This document shows positions 34,043-47,605 of a stretch of DNA of 64,000 bases, in pieces. The position numbers and the translations under genes were made by a program. The notes beneath the pieces are model-generated. The model did not search any database, had not been told where the DNA came from, and saw nothing but the letters and a program-made list of their open reading frames with translations. This DNA comes from Clarkia xantiana subsp. parviflora (Eukaryota; Streptophyta; Magnoliopsida; Myrtales; Onagraceae), in the NCBI GenBank assembly GCA_036873135.1, contig JAPTYO010000007.1, forward strand, positions 9,344,763 to 9,408,762. Reading direction: 5' to 3'. Each line of letters opens with the position of its first letter. Position 1 is the stretch's first letter.

Positions 34043-36633
34043 ATGTCGGCGAAGAGCAGAGGAGGAGCAGTAGAATTGTTTTTGTTGACTCCAAAGAGTG
34101 TTGTAATAGGAGGAGGTCGTCGGAGATGGGTCATTTTTCTCTGTGTAAGCTGCTTCTTTGCCGGCATGTTCTTCACTAACAGGTGGTTTTCCTTCTTGCT
34201 CTACTTGATTAATATATAGTTTCCTCTTTCACTCAATATTCTCATTTTTTTTATTACTAAGATTCATGGCCAGCTCAAAGGAATTAACGGCTTAAAACTA
34301 TATTTTAACTCGGGGTATTTTTATTAAAAATGTTTCTTTTCCAAATATTAAATTGATAATTAAAATGTTTTCTTATTAAAAAAAATATTATTTTAAACTC
34401 TTAGTTCTACTATTTTTTTATAATTATGACATTAATTGCATAAGAAGTTCAACTCAAAACAAAAAATGCAAAAGACATGAAATACTAAATATGTGGCATC
34501 TTAAAAGTTGGTCATACCATTGGGTTGGCCCTGAATAAAATTATAGATCGAATTTGTTGTCAGCGACTTATTTAAAGTTTAGTTTGTTGAGTACAATACA
34601 TAATACATAATAGATAAATGAGTTTTTATTGAAAATTAAGTTATGTGTGTCAGGATGTGGTGGATGTCAGCTGATGTTGTAGCCATACACCATAGTATTG
34701 ATCGGATGACAGATAGTAGCATGAACGCGGTGAGTTTGATGATGTTACTAGATAGATACCTGCAGTGCAGAGTGATGATATATATAGCTTTGATTGGGAT
34801 GAACAAGATTGAAGAGAATTTACATGATATGAATTCAGGTTGTGAAGCATGAAGAAAACAAGACAAGGGAAGGGTCAAAGGTGGCTGGTCATGTAGATTC
34901 TATTATGATTGAGTGAGCCACTAATTATTTATTTATAATTCCACTTATAAAGTTGTAGTGTTTGGTCCAGAAATGTATGTATATGATACACACAATGCAT
35001 GTATATATGATATATTCTGCAGGAACTGGCCGAGGAGTAGAAGAAGTTATGTTTTGAATGAGACAACGCCTGCTATACCAAGAAGAAAAAGGAACTCGAG
35101 TTTAGTAGTAGTAGATGGTGGAAGTAAAATAAGGCTGGCAAAGTATTTTATGGTGGTCGGAATCAATACTTCTTTTAGGAGCAGGAAACGAAGAGATGCT
35201 GTGCGTGCTACCTGGATGCCTCAAGGTTCTCTTCTCTCTCTCTTTATTTATTTACATCAATCAAACCAACAACACTCAATCTATCTATTCATTTACAACA
35301 AACAAACAAACAGGTAAGGCAAGAAAGAAGCTTGAAAAGGAAAAGGGTATAATTCTGCGATTTGTCATTGGTCATGGGTATATATACTTCCATTTCTTCT
35401 TCTTCTTCTTCTTCTTCTTCTTCTTCTTTTATATTTGCCTTTTTATTCTATATATATATTGAAGATGGATCCGATCCAATTTTAATTTTTAACTAAATTT
35501 GTGGATGTTGTCATGCAGCGCAACTCGTGGAGGTGTACTAGATAAGACGATTGAAGCCGAGGAAAATGTGTATGGTGACTTCCTGAGGCTGGTAATCTTT
35601 TGTTTTTGTTTTTTCCCTTCATCAATATATACATGTGAAATAAATAAATAATTTGATTTATTCAGGATCACGTTGAGAGATACCTGCAATTATCTGCCAA
35701 GACCAAAACTTATTTTGCAACTGCACTTTCTTTATGGGATGCAGAGTTCTATATCAAAGTGGACGATGATGTTCATGTCAACCTAGGTCCGTAAATTAAT
35801 TAAGTACTACTGATCATTTCAAATCCACAGACAGACTGACTGACTGACTATGAATGATGATATTGATTTGAGACATGCAGCTACACTGGTGAACATTTTA
35901 GCTGCACATCGGTTTAAACCTCGTGTTTATATCGGTTGTATGAAATCTGGTCCAGTTCTTGCTCAAAAGTAAGTCATTAGAGATGGAGGAGATTGAGTAG
36001 TTGTTGAAATTTGGATATAATCAGTTAGTTAGTTAGTTGATAATGTAATGTGAGGTGGGTGATGCAGAGAAGTGAAATATCATGAACCAGAGTACTGGAA
36101 ATTCGGGTCCGTGGGGAACAACTATTTCAGGCATGCCACGGGGCAGTTGTATGCCATATCAAAAGATTTGGCTACTTATATATCAGTAAACAAGTAAGCT
36201 TAATTAATTAATTTAGTATAGATATAGAAGATTAGATAATGTATAATTCTCCTCTACTAGGTATAATAAATAATGTATGTGACAGGGAGGTGCTGCACAA
36301 GTATGCAAACGAGGATGTATCACTGGGGTCTTGGTTAATTGGTTTGGATGTGGAGCATGTGGATGATCGGAGACTCTGTTGTGGCACTCCTCCTGGTAAT
36401 TCATTTTTCTTAACATATATGATATAGTAATTAGCAATATATGAAATAATAAAGGATGAATGGATATTGTGGCAGATTGTGAAATGAGAGCTGTAGAAGG
36501 GTCGTATTGTGGAGGTTCGTTCGACTGGAAGTGCAGCGGAATATGCATTGCTCCAGTGAGAATGTTTGATGTGCACCAACGATGCGCCGAGCCTACCAAT
36601 GCCATGTGGACTACTTCTTCATCAACCTTCTAG
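34043..36633 (+). CDS. GT31 family beta-1,3-galactosyltransferase, 9 exons, 360 aa
   Basis: Golgi type II membrane enzyme of family GT31, probably adding beta-1,3-galactose to cell-wall glycans such as arabinogalactan protein side chains; the exact acceptor cannot be read from sequence. Exons: 34043-34182, 35023-35225, 35314-35377, 35519-35591, 35666-35786, 35881-35968, 36068-36193, 36286-36395, 36476-36633, totalling 1083 nt. A short basic cytoplasmic tail precedes a membrane anchor (about residues 29-45). The catalytic domain has [39 protein letters not shown] (DDD at 193-195 binds the metal-nucleotide sugar), [19 protein letters not shown] text, [22 protein letters not shown] and [13 protein letters not shown]. 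At 360 aa it is a little shorter than the usual 395-410, mostly in the stem. Residues resemble the B3GALT1-8 group rather than the Hyp-galactosyltransferases. Confidence 0.94.
35393..35428 (+). repeat. (TTC)n microsatellite in galactosyltransferase intron 3
   Basis: About 12 TTC units just inside the intron that follows the exon ending at 35377. It creates a spurious poly-phenylalanine reading frame. Confidence 0.9.
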
Positions 36634-36899
36634 CTAATTTATATAATAGATAGATAGCTACATACCCATCCACTACTAGTAGTAGTAGTAGGACTTAGAA
36701 ACCTTCCTCACTTACAAAGCTAGTTAGTTCTGCAGTAGCCTAGCTAGCGGAAGAGAAAGAATGGTGAGTGAGATTATTTATGTATGTTCTCAATTCAAGC
36801 TCGGCTTTCAAGCTCAGCTTTTCTTCTCATGATGAATACAATTTTAATGAGTTTGCCGTTTTTTACTTGCAGTTTGCAAACCTTGTTTCCTTCCGTATT
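36634..36899. other. 3' flank of the galactosyltransferase
   Basis: Probable 3' UTR and short spacer; a (TAG)n run lies near 36675-36690. Nothing else is seen before the foldback element. Confidence 0.5.
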
Positions 36900-36906
36900 A
36901 TATATT

Positions 36907-37443
36907 AGGGTTAATAACTAAAAAACTGTCCAAGGTTTACCCTATGTTAAAATTAGGTGTCTGAAGTTTGAAATGTTAAAATGGACTGTCCCAAATTTCA
37001 TTTTTGTTGAAATCTGGTGTCTCGGTGTGATTACTTTAGAGAAGTCAATTCCGACGAAACTGTCTGTCAAATTCGAGCTTTCATACACACTCCCTGCTCG
37101 TCATCTTGCCGGGACCGTCACCTAAAAAGTTGGTCACATCCGGACAAGTAAATCTCGCTCTATTGTCCTTGGAAAACGGCTCCACACCACTCTTTTAGAA
37201 ACTTTTTTTTTAATGTTTAATTTTTAGGTGAAATTTGACGATTTTGTAAAAAGTAAAGAGTGATGGATTATGAGTGGGTTGGTGGGTTGATGGAAATGAT
37301 TGAATGGAGATGAAAAGACGCACAAAGACACCAAATTTAAAAAAAAAAATGAAACTTGGGACGGTCCATTTTAACATTTCAAACTTCAGACACCTAATTT
37401 TATTATAGGGTAAACCTTGGACAGTTTTTTAGTTATTAACCCT
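36907..37443. mobile_element. Foldback MITE with 25-bp perfect inverted ends (537 bp)
   Basis: Ends are AGGGTTAATAACTAAAAAAC... and its reverse complement; the arms continue with lower identity for about 110 bp. It is flanked by atatatt on both sides (36900-36906, 37444-37450). No coding capacity. A second copy with a decayed right end sits in a HisRS intron (58257-58769). The superfamily is not determined; the duplication length (7 bp as read) is affected by AT-rich flanks. Confidence 0.8.
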
Positions 37444-37450
37444 ATATATT

Positions 37451-38148
37451 ATGCAACTATAGAGTTTGTTGGAAATGGGATTAGATTATCTAAAAAAACA
37501 TTAAACTACAGTGGAAGTACGTCACATACCTTGTGTGATGATCTCCACATAGTATGGAACTTTGGATAGACAATTATTTCAAAAAAAAAAATTAAAATTA
37601 AAATAGCAATTTGAAATTAAATTGGGTCAAATTTATGCATAATTTTGTTTATTTAATTCAGATCATCTGCTTCACTCTTGATGCTTTAAATCGTGCCTCG
37701 CCGTTAAGATTTTAACATGTGTCTTTAAATTTATTATTTTTTTAGAGTTCATCAATCTCAATTGAGTTTTTTTTTTTTAAAAAACTACAAATTAATACAC
37801 GTGTCAATATTTTAACGGTAAACACGATCTAGAACATGGAGAGTAGAGCGTGAGATCTGAATCCCAAATTCACAATGAGAAGTTGAAAAAAAAAATGTTC
37901 TTATATATGAGTATAAATTATACTCTAAAAAAATTAAAATGCACTTACCGGTTACCATCTTTTAATGTTCTTAGTTACCACGTATGAGATTAACTTATTT
38001 TATAATACGTTTTATGGATTTAAAAACGAATTTTTGCACATGGTGAAAATTGAACTCGTAAGATATAAATATATATTTTTTTAAATTATGTATATACCTA
38101 AAAAGATATACGAGACAGCATTAGTTCTACATAAAATATATCGCGATT
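37451..38148. other. AT-rich spacer
   Basis: No gene, RNA or clear element is seen. Confidence 0.5.
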
Positions 38149-38717
38149 TAATGATGCGAGAAATTATTAGATGGATCATGTCCGTCACCTCAGCGTATAG
38201 ACCAACCAATAAGAAACAGACACGTCATAAATACATTATAAATGAATAATTTTGGTTAACACAGAATTACAACCTAATATTTCTCATAATTAATTCTACC
38301 CTTTTTTTGGTTTAGTAAAACTAATTTCTCCTATAAAATAAAATATTTTCTTATATATATAATTATAATATGAGTTTTTTTTATATATATATTTTTCTAA
38401 AAACCTATTAGACATGGTGAACTCTGCAAATGGCCATTTTTTTTCTAGGGTTCACCATGTCTAATAGGTTTTTAGAAAAATATTAAAAAATTAGTGACAC
38501 TCATATTATATTTATATATGAAAAAAATTATTTTATAAGAAATTATTGAATTATTGAAGAAAGAGGTAGGGATTAATTAAAAATAAATTATTGAATTGTA
38601 ATCCAGTGTTAACGAAAGCTATTAATTTAAAATGCATTTATAACGTGTCTATTTTTTATTAGCTGATCCATATGCTGAGGTGGCGGACTGAGTATGTAAT
38701 AATTTCTCTAATGATGC
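38149..38717. mobile_element. Mutator-like MITE with perfect 9-bp target duplication
   Basis: The element spans 38158-38708 (551 bp), begins GAGAAATTATTA and ends TAATAATTTCTC. It is flanked by taatgatgc on both sides (38149-38157, 38709-38717). The 9-bp duplication is the hallmark of Mutator-like elements. It is a long hairpin around a central ~30-bp perfect inverted repeat (near 38395 and 38450) and codes for nothing. Confidence 0.85.
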
Positions 38718-40984
38718 TTATTACGCTTATCCAGTAATTAAGTAATATAATATTTTCTTTCATTGTTGTATAATGGGCCATTAATTATTATTATGTTATA
38801 AATAATAATAAAATAAAACAATAGAAAATGAATAAATTTGTCTTCCTTGGGCCCCAAAACAATTGGATAATGCTTATTGGGACCCGTTCATGTAATGTTT
38901 TGTTTTGTTCTGGTGGTCCACTTGAAAATTATTATAAATAATAATAATAATAAAATGGAGAAGCTTAAGCTTAAAGATTACTATTTTTTATCTGGAAAAA
39001 ATATCGCTGGTAGACAAGTAAGTATATTCCAGTTGAAATGAAATTATCACTCTACATCTTCATTAAAGTCAAAAGATCATGAAACCTTTGTACACTACAC
39101 AACACTGGAAAAAAGTTAGCACATATAGCAGTAGAAAATGAAAATACAACCAGAATTACTAGGTCCCAATTTCTTCTACTTTGCACATTGGAGAGGAAAT
39201 GTTAACATGAGCCGAACACTATCACAAAGCTCACTTCAATAATACCACTTAATTTGGTAAAAGAAATTTTTTCACCATAAATGTTTCAATCACCGATTTA
39301 TTTGTAGTTATTTTAAGTACAGAAATACATAGATATTTAATCAATTTGAATAATCACTATTTGTATCAAATATTATCATAATTATTTATTAATACATACC
39401 AAACTCTCTATGTACAGTGACATACGTATTCAGATATTTAATAATGGTACAATTTGTAAAAATATCGTTGTGAATATTTAATATATAACCGTATTTCATT
39501 GGGTCTATTATATAAAACATATAACGTACTTGAAAAAAAATAGTACTAACATGTTTTAAAATGTACAACTTGTTTCAAAACGATAATAACTGTTATTTTC
39601 TTCAATATTCTCTCTAAAGTTGTCATTAAATATATTTCAAATGTATAAAGTTAACTGTGTAATTTTTAAAGTATCACAAGTGAATCACTAATGACATGTG
39701 AAATGTTACAAGTGAATCAAATCGGACAAGAACCAACTGATAATCAATTGAGTTGGATACTATTGTAACACTAGTATAAGTTATTATGTCATTATTTTGA
39801 TATTTAAAAAATATTCAGCAAACTTTGTATATTTAAAATATATTTGAAAACAATTTCAGATTGATGATTGAAGTACCAATTACCATTGAATTGAAACATA
39901 TTTTATATTTTAAAATATATTAGTACTAAAATTATTATTTTTTAAATATATTGTGTAATTTACACTTTTCTATTAATTGGACCTCCCATTTGACATTAGA
40001 TTAAACTAAATGCAATTTATAATCTATTAAAGAGCTAAGTAATAAATTTTACAATCATATTCATCAAATCGAACGCTAATAGATTAAATGAGGTATTACA
40101 AAATAACAATTAGCTCTTATAAAATAATAATAGGAGTTTTAGTGTCACATAAATATAATGGTGGAGGTCTTTATCCTAAAAATAATGAAGTCACTGTGTA
40201 ATTTCTTTCAGGAATATAATCTTAATAAAATTACTCGATTTTAGGTGACGTTTATCACCCAATTATTGTATAACAGTATAAGGATACACCAATGCCTATA
40301 TGATGAGCATAGACAAAAACTAGTAGATAAAATAAATATTGGACTTCTAGCAATAGCTCACTCCCGACGGAACCAGTGTATACACTAATTGAGAATAATT
40401 GTTAAATTTGATATGCTCCAAATATGTATAATAATTTGAATATTACGTAGCGGAATGAATATATTAGAATAATCATACCTTCTGTTTAAAAAAAAAAAAA
40501 TAATAATAGAGGATTTTAGTTTGACCAGAACTGTGGAGCGGGGAGTGTAAAATGACGAGACAAGCCTTGAAGCTCCAAAGAAAGTAGCAAAGTGGTACCT
40601 CGAGAAAAGCCAGATTCCTCCTTCCTAGGCTTGAGCCCCTCCCTCTCCCTTTATCTATTTTAACAACTTTTTACCTCCATTAACTGAATCTTTAAAGAAA
40701 TTTCTACAATGATGATGATTATAAATAAACACTATCAACCTATCTATAATGGAATAGGTTTAAGGAGAGCGCTCCTCTTCTTCTTCTCCTCACCTCAGGC
40801 CTCTGTTCTGTTCAAAACCCTAATTCACACTTGACTGTCCCAGTTAAGTTGAGAAACTGAAGGTTTCTTTCTGCACAGTCAAAAGGCCCACCACCACCAC
40901 CTCTCATCTTCTTCAATCAATCAACCCTGTGAATTAAGCAGATAGGGGGCCTTTTACATAACTCACTCCTGCAGTGCAGCAGCA
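38718..40984. other. AT-rich spacer upstream of pectate lyase
   Basis: No gene is supported. Short AT-rich repeats occur. The last ~250 bp should be pectate lyase promoter and 5' UTR, with a candidate TATA box at 40720-40727 and CTTC-rich leader sequence after it. Confidence 0.5.
40720..40727 (+). promoter_or_regulatory. Candidate TATA box of pectate lyase
   Basis: TATAAATA 265 bp before the ATG at 40985, followed by a CT-rich stretch typical of plant leaders. Confidence 0.45.
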
Positions 40985-43900
40985 ATGATGCTCCTAAGCA
41001 CCTGCATTGTCCTTTTTGCCCTTGCCGGCTGCTGCTTCCCTTACCTCACCGGAGCAATGGCCAACCTCACCCTCCCTGGCCAGCACCCTGATCCTGAATG
41101 GGTGGTCAGAGACGTCAACAGGTCAGACTAGTTATGTGTTTCTCTGTTTACTGTTTGTTGCTAGCTCAACTCAACAATGGCGGTCTTTTCTTGCTCTGTT
41201 TCCACAATGTTGTTGCTTTGACTTGGAATTTTACTTAAAGAAGTCTCCTTTATGAGCTAGCTAGCTCATGCCATGCATCTTCTTTACTCTTTCAAATACA
41301 AGTCTAGATTAGAGCGTTAAGTTTCAAGTCAATGTTTTAAGATATATAGTAGATTAAGTGATTCCTCTCAAATTTCACAATACCTCACTTGAAGAAGCAA
41401 AGCTCTTAATCTTCAACCTCTGTTTCTATCATTCTGCAAAATGATGTTCATTTTACCATTTTCTTTCTGAGAAACAAGGTGTGCTTTACTTCTTTCACTT
41501 TCTAAGCTAAAGCTAATAAATCCAAGACAAAATGTACAGAGGGCAGTCACTATCACTTACCTCTCTCTTTGAACAAATAGTGCTCTTTCACTCGAAAGAA
41601 AGAGGAGCTTGTCATAAGTAAAGTTTAAATACACTCACCATAATCAAATTGATTTGGTTGTCTAATCTCAAATATAGGGTTAATATTCAAATTACTACCT
41701 TAAATTTAATTATAAGTCCCTTTTAACTTAATTTTATTAAAATTAGCCATCTACTTTTTTATCTTTCAGGTAAATTATTATATTTGTCTCAGTTTGGATA
41801 GAAAATGAATATATTTCTCCGATCACATAGATTTTTTTTATGTTTATTGTATATGGATTAAGGATTGCAGTGAATTGAGCATTCTCACAGTTCTAACAAT
41901 GTCGTTCAATTGAGTGTTTAATTAAAAGTATTTTTTTATAATCATTTTAATTTATATCTAAATCCATCTCGGGTATGAAAAGATTCCATGCAGAAAGGAC
42001 ATGTTCATTTTCTATTCAATTTGAACGAAATTGTAATAGATATAACAATTAGCTCAAATTTAAAAGTTCTAATAGTCAATCTAAAAAAATTAAAGTTTAA
42101 GTAGTTACTTGTAATCGTGTTAAAATTCTAATAGTAATGTCCTCAAGTATATTTATTTAAATACCAAATGTGGACTCTTCTAATTCCGATCACTATTATT
42201 AAATTGTATAAAGTGTGCTTCTCTCGAACATACTAATTCACTAAATTATTATTATTGTACCAAACAAAAATGTAGTTAAGAATGGAGGTACAAGTAAGAT
42301 CAAGATTAATAATAGAAAGAATGGATGGAAAATAACTGCACAAATAACTGCACAAAAAGTTGATCAACAATATTATTATAGAAGCTTGTATTTAAGTAAG
42401 ATCAAGATCAACGCTATTATATTTCTTTCCCTTCAAAATAAAGTAAATCCAACTTGTACATGCTTTGTAGCAAAGTGGATGCCTCCCTAGCAAGAAGGCG
42501 ACAGCTGCTGGATTTCTCCCAGAGCGACGAGTCGTCCACCTGTCAGACCGGGAACCCCATTGACGACTGCTGGAAGTGTGACCCGGACTGGCCCAACAAC
42601 CGCCAGCGGCTCGCCGAATGTGGAATCGGGTTTGGGCAGTACGCGTTGGGCGGCAAGAACGGGCCGCTATACTTCGTGACTGATTCCTCTGACGATGATG
42701 CGGTGAGCCCTAGACCCGGGACCCTCAGATACGCGGTCATACAGGAGGAACCGTTGTGGATCGTGTTCCCTACAAACATGCTCATAAGGTTGTCTCAAGA
42801 GCTCATCTTCAACAGCTATAAGACGGTGGACGGTCGCGGCGCCAATGTGCATATTGTTGGAGGCGGCTGCATTACGCTGCAGTACATTAGCCACGTCATC
42901 ATTCATAACATCCACATTCATGATTGTTATCAATCCGGTAAGTAACTTTAGCTTAGATATATATTATTCATCTCCCGTTATCAGTGCAAATCAGGAATTT
43001 AAAAGTTCAGGGGCATGGTTTGCATTATATTGTTTTTAGTTGTGGCAAGTTTAAATTGTTGTTAATAACTGTCTCGGGTTTCTTTTTCGTTGCTAATAAG
43101 TGTCCGTTGTTTCGTTTTCGTTGCTTTTTCGTTTTTCGTCAGTATTTTCTGTTAAATTTGACAGATTTGGTTCTACGATTTCTTTAATCCATATATTTAT
43201 ATCAATCAAGTTAAACTGAACTTCAGTTTTGCATAAAATATTCAACTTCATTGTAGTATGTACACACTAATTGGCATAAGTTAAAGAGAAACAAAAATGT
43301 CATTTTGTTATTTTCAATTTTTAAATGCTCTTGTTGAATTTATAGAGCAGTTGGACAAAAATTCGTCAAATTTAACCGAAAAAAATTAAAATTAAAAAAA
43401 ATTACTAAAAACAAAAGATGGGACACCTATTAGCAACACTTTAAATTTGAGATACCTTAAAATATAGAGCAAAGTTGAAACTGTAATTAGGTACTTAACT
43501 CTACTTTATATTATGAATAGAAGGGGCAAATTAGGATTATATAAAAGTGTAACTACACATTTTCATACTTCTATTTTATTATTATTATAATATTATTATG
43601 TTCCACTTATTTCATACTTCCATTTTCATACCTATGTTTTCGTATATGTGATTCATAAAAACTCATGGTCTGTCTAAATACAGGGGAGGCAAATGTGCGG
43701 TCAAGCCCGACGCACTGGGGTTGGCGCACATTGTCAGACGGGGACGGTATCTCGATATTCGGGTCCCACGACATATGGATCGACCACTGCTCGCTATCAC
43801 ACTGCAAGGACGGGTTGATCGATGCGGTGATGGGGTCAACGGGGATCACGATATCGAACAACTACTTCTTCCACCACAATGAGGTGATGCTGCTGGGGCA

Positions 43901-46576
43901 CAGCGACAGCTACAAGCCCGATTCGGGGATGCAGGTCACCATCGCCTTCAACCACTTCGGGGAGAAGTTGGTGCAGCGCATGCCCCGGTGCCGCCGCGGC
44001 TACATCCACGTCGTCAACAACGACTTTACTCAGTGGGAGATGTACGCCATCGGGGGCAGCGGCAGCCCCACCATTAATAGTCAGGGCAATCGCTACATCG
44101 CTCCTTCAAACCATAATGCTAAGGAGGTAATTCGTGTTTATTTGTACATAAAATATAGGTGTCCTAGCCTTCCGCATTTTTTTCAATTAAAATGATTATG
44201 GGATAAATATAATAATATCCATAAGAAAGATGATTCTTTTCTTAAAAAAAAATATTTATGTTTTGAAAGCTCGCCAAAAAAAGAACTGATTTATTAGGAT
44301 AGGGCAGAATAGTGTTAATTTTGCTTTTGAACGTAAAAAGAGTAATTAGGCACCGCAAATCAAGATCTTTTTGTCAAGTTGGGTCTCCCAAAAGCACATG
44401 AAAGTGGGTCCTTTTGAGGCGTGTTTGGGAGGACTCAATCTATTCTAAACACTTTGATTAGTTCATTAATTATTATTATTATTATTATGCTAATAACTCT
44501 ACATGATTATCACATGATTTTTCTACCATGCTCCAAGAGCATTGTATTTTTTATTTTTTTTATTATTAGGGTGGACTTAATTGTAACATAAGGTATGAAA
44601 AAAAAATGAATTTTTTTAACCACACAATAGAAAAAAATAAAAAAAAGAGTAACATAAACATGTGAACATTAATATCAATCTCCCTCTTGTGTCTCTACTG
44701 TTTTCTATATCGATACTATTGTGAGTGTTAAGAGAAACCGATCCTAACATTTAGCCCCTCGTCTTTTTAATAATTAAAGTTGAGGACTTATGTTGGTGAC
44801 GTGGCAGGTGACGAAGCGGGTCGAGACGGACCAAGATGACTGGAAGGATTGGAACTGGCGATCGGAGGGGGACATTTTGGTAAATGGAGCCTACTTTGTG
44901 GCCTCAGGCGAGGGTCTTGAGGCCAAGTACGAGAAGGCCTACTCTGTCGAGCCTAAGTCGGCCGCATACATCGGTCTTATTACGTGGCATGCGGGCGCCC
45001 TCGGCGTTGGTGGGAGGTACTATTTCGCCCCCGATCTTTACATTTTTGTCATTTTGACTCCTTATAACAAAAATTGTTTCCTTTTGCACCCAACTTTACT
45101 TTTTTGGGGGATTGATCCGACCATGGGCTAGGTCCTTATAACAAATCATTTCCCCAAATTGACCTAGCCGGACCTAGCCCATGGCTAGGTCCGACCCTGG
45201 GTCCGGCGACCATGAGCCAGGGTCGGACCTAGCCCTAGGCTAAGTTCGGCTAGGTCAATTTGGGAAAATGGTTTGGTTTTGAAGTTTTAGGACTAAATTG
45301 AATAAAATAAAAGTTAGGGATGTATTAGATGGACTAAATTGTAACAAAATTGAAAGTTTTGGGCTGGTCACGTGCATGACACATGCCATTTAACGGCTCT
45401 TTTTGACAGAACCCTAACGGAGGTACCAAAACAGTAAGGTTTGGAAACATATGGTACCAATTCGGTACGAAAAAATACTAGTGGTATGAACAATGTAATT
45501 TTTGCAAACATGTGGTACCAAAATGACCTTTACCCCTTTTTTATTTTCTTTCCCGCCACAGTAACTTTATTGACCTTTTTTACCCCTTCCCTTCTCATGA
45601 TCATGTGCAATTGCATAACATTGTGGTTGGGTCAGGACACGAAATCCAAATACATGGTCCCTAAAGTCAGACTAGATTCCCTCTGCCCCATCAGTGGAAA
45701 ACTTATTCACTATCATCAATAATACATCACTCTCAAGTCTCATCCATGGATGTACAAAATCGTCTGAAAGAATAATTCTAAATATCTTACAAGTTCAGAT
45801 TTATCTCGAAGTTAATTAAATAGACGTTTATATCAGTTTTTCTAATTCGGGTACAATGCTTAGGCAAGTCTCATATCGGTTCGGGATCTGACCAGGTCCA
45901 TGGTATAGGACAGAGCAAAAGACCCAATGAGTCAGACCGAGCCTGAAATTAGTCCCTGAATTGGTTGGACTGGACTTTTCTTCTAAGATTGGGCTCAGGC
46001 TTTTTTGCTCAAAATTTCGAACTTGGATGGATTTGAAATGAATCTTAGATTACAAGTTTGAAATGGTGTTTTTCAAGTTTTTCGTATTTGAAATGGTGTT
46101 TCTCCGTATTTTTATTTAAATTTAGCCCGTCTTGAAATCCGACTCGGGTAGGACTTTTTGCTCGAGCTCAGACTCGGGTTAATGGATAGTGAATCTGTAA
46201 ATTACGGGCTCGGGCATTTTTCTGAAAAAGCCCGCCCGTCCCGAGCATAGTCCTATGGTCTAGGTTAAAACCAAGACTAGAGACCCCTAGTTGAGTTCTA
46301 TGGAGCCACAACCAATCTAGGATTTTTTTTGGTGAAGCTGGCTAGGGTTCAATCCTTGGATTTTCTAAATCATGATTGATTACTGTACTGTTATTATTAT
46401 GGTCTAAAAAGTAGTTAATGGACAGGGACAACAACCTGGGGTATAGCAGAGCCAAGTTTCAAGGAAGCCATGCAGCTGCCAACCCCTCAGCCTCCTCCAC
46501 ATTCCTCTTGTTTTGCATTATGTTCTCTTCATGTTTGCTACTTGTCAATTTGAGCCCCCATAATTCACTGTTGTGA
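40985..46576 (+). CDS. Pectate lyase (PL1), 5 exons, 468 aa, with hydrophobic C-terminus
   Basis: Cell-wall enzyme cleaving demethylated homogalacturonan by calcium-dependent beta-elimination. Exons: 40985-41121, 42471-42937, 43684-44126, 44808-45016, 46426-46576, totalling 1407 nt. A signal peptide covers residues 1-24. [13 protein letters not shown] opens the catalytic region, then [27 protein letters not shown] (233-240), [16 protein letters not shown] and the arginine-rich RMPRCRRG at 300-307 that holds the catalytic arginine. [13 protein letters not shown] text near the C-terminus is [14 protein letters not shown]. The last exon was found by phase: it adds [12 protein letters not shown] and then a hydrophobic tail ([14 protein letters not shown]), which could be a GPI-anchor signal. 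The last exon is less certain than the others. Intron 4 contains a truncated foldback element. Confidence 0.9.
41676..42140. repeat. AT-rich repeat in pectate lyase intron 1, paralogous to the LINE landing site
   Basis: Contains atataacaattagct at 42040-42054, identical to the LINE target duplication, followed by related downstream text (taaagtttaagtag) also found after the LINE at about 50684. This suggests a shared repeat family; its ends are not defined. Confidence 0.45.
45109..45530. mobile_element. Truncated foldback element in pectate lyase intron 4
   Basis: The right arm matches the element at 29337-30039 nearly base for base over about 250 bp (gctaggtcaatt..., aaagttttgggctg, ttggtaccaaaatgacc), and the centre carries the same ctaggtccgaccctggg text. 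The left arm is missing. The sequence differs by scattered substitutions, so it is an older or separate copy. Confidence 0.75.
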
Positions 46577-47605
46577 CACAATTATGTAGGATTCTATGCA
46601 ACATTGGATGGTGACATTTTGTTGTTTTGTTCTCTAGGATTTGGAGAGTAAAAAAGAAACTGAAGAAGTAATCTTTTTTCTATTCTGAAAATTAAGGACT
46701 TGGCAAAACAGAGTCAAATTTATAGCAATTAGATTAGACACTTCGACATTTGTGCTAACAGTTTAGATTTGTTTGAGTTTTTTTTTTTTTTTTTTTCTCA
46801 TGAAATCCGAGTTTTAAATTCGACATCTTGGCTGATTACTAAAATATTGCCATGAGATACTAAAACATTTGATATTATATATATATATATAAAGAAGAAT
46901 TAGATACACATAAATTAATGATAACGAATTCCACCAAAATTTTGTCTCATCGGCATAGAATCAAAACATAACACCATGAAATTCATGTCTTTTTCCCTAT
47001 GATACTGCTATTGTCAAAGGAGAAGTAAAATGAACATTGTGCACAAAAGGATGCAGCATCTAGCAAGTAGCCATAATTCATTGGTAAACCCATATTCAAC
47101 AATGCCAGAAAGAGTAGCGCGAGGTAAAGTTACTGAATATCGATTGCAATAAGTCAGTGGATACAACCAAAATTAAACGGAGCGCGAGGAACTCAGTGAG
47201 TTCTTCAACACTTAAATTTTGATAAAATTATCAATTACTATATAAACTTTAATTTTTAAAAAATAGTTATTTGAACTTCTAATTTTTAAGTAAGTTGTTA
47301 TACTCGTCAATTTCCGCAAAATTGGATTCAAAATGAGCATATTCGGGTCGCATGGGGTCTTTTGATATATATCAAAATTGATTCATTCAGTAATAAATTG
47401 AAAGAACTACAACAATGTGCATTTAATTTGATATTCAATTAAATATCCACCAAATTTCTACATTATCTTTCTTTTGTGCGTTCAATTAAAGATATTTACT
47501 GCAAAGTTTTCAATTTCTAGACAAATACATCTCTAGTACACATCATAAGATCCATTGTAACCCAAAATATTCTTTTTATGTCAAATTTTAAAAATATTAT
47601 AATAA
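46577..47605. other. Spacer between pectate lyase and the LINE
   Basis: Includes the probable pectate lyase 3' UTR. From about 47220 the AT-rich text resembles the repeat seen in pectate lyase intron 1. No gene is seen. Confidence 0.5.

Noticed and set aside
35196..35462. 88-codon frame ending in poly-phenylalanine
   Set aside because: Produced by the (TTC) microsatellite in a galactosyltransferase intron.
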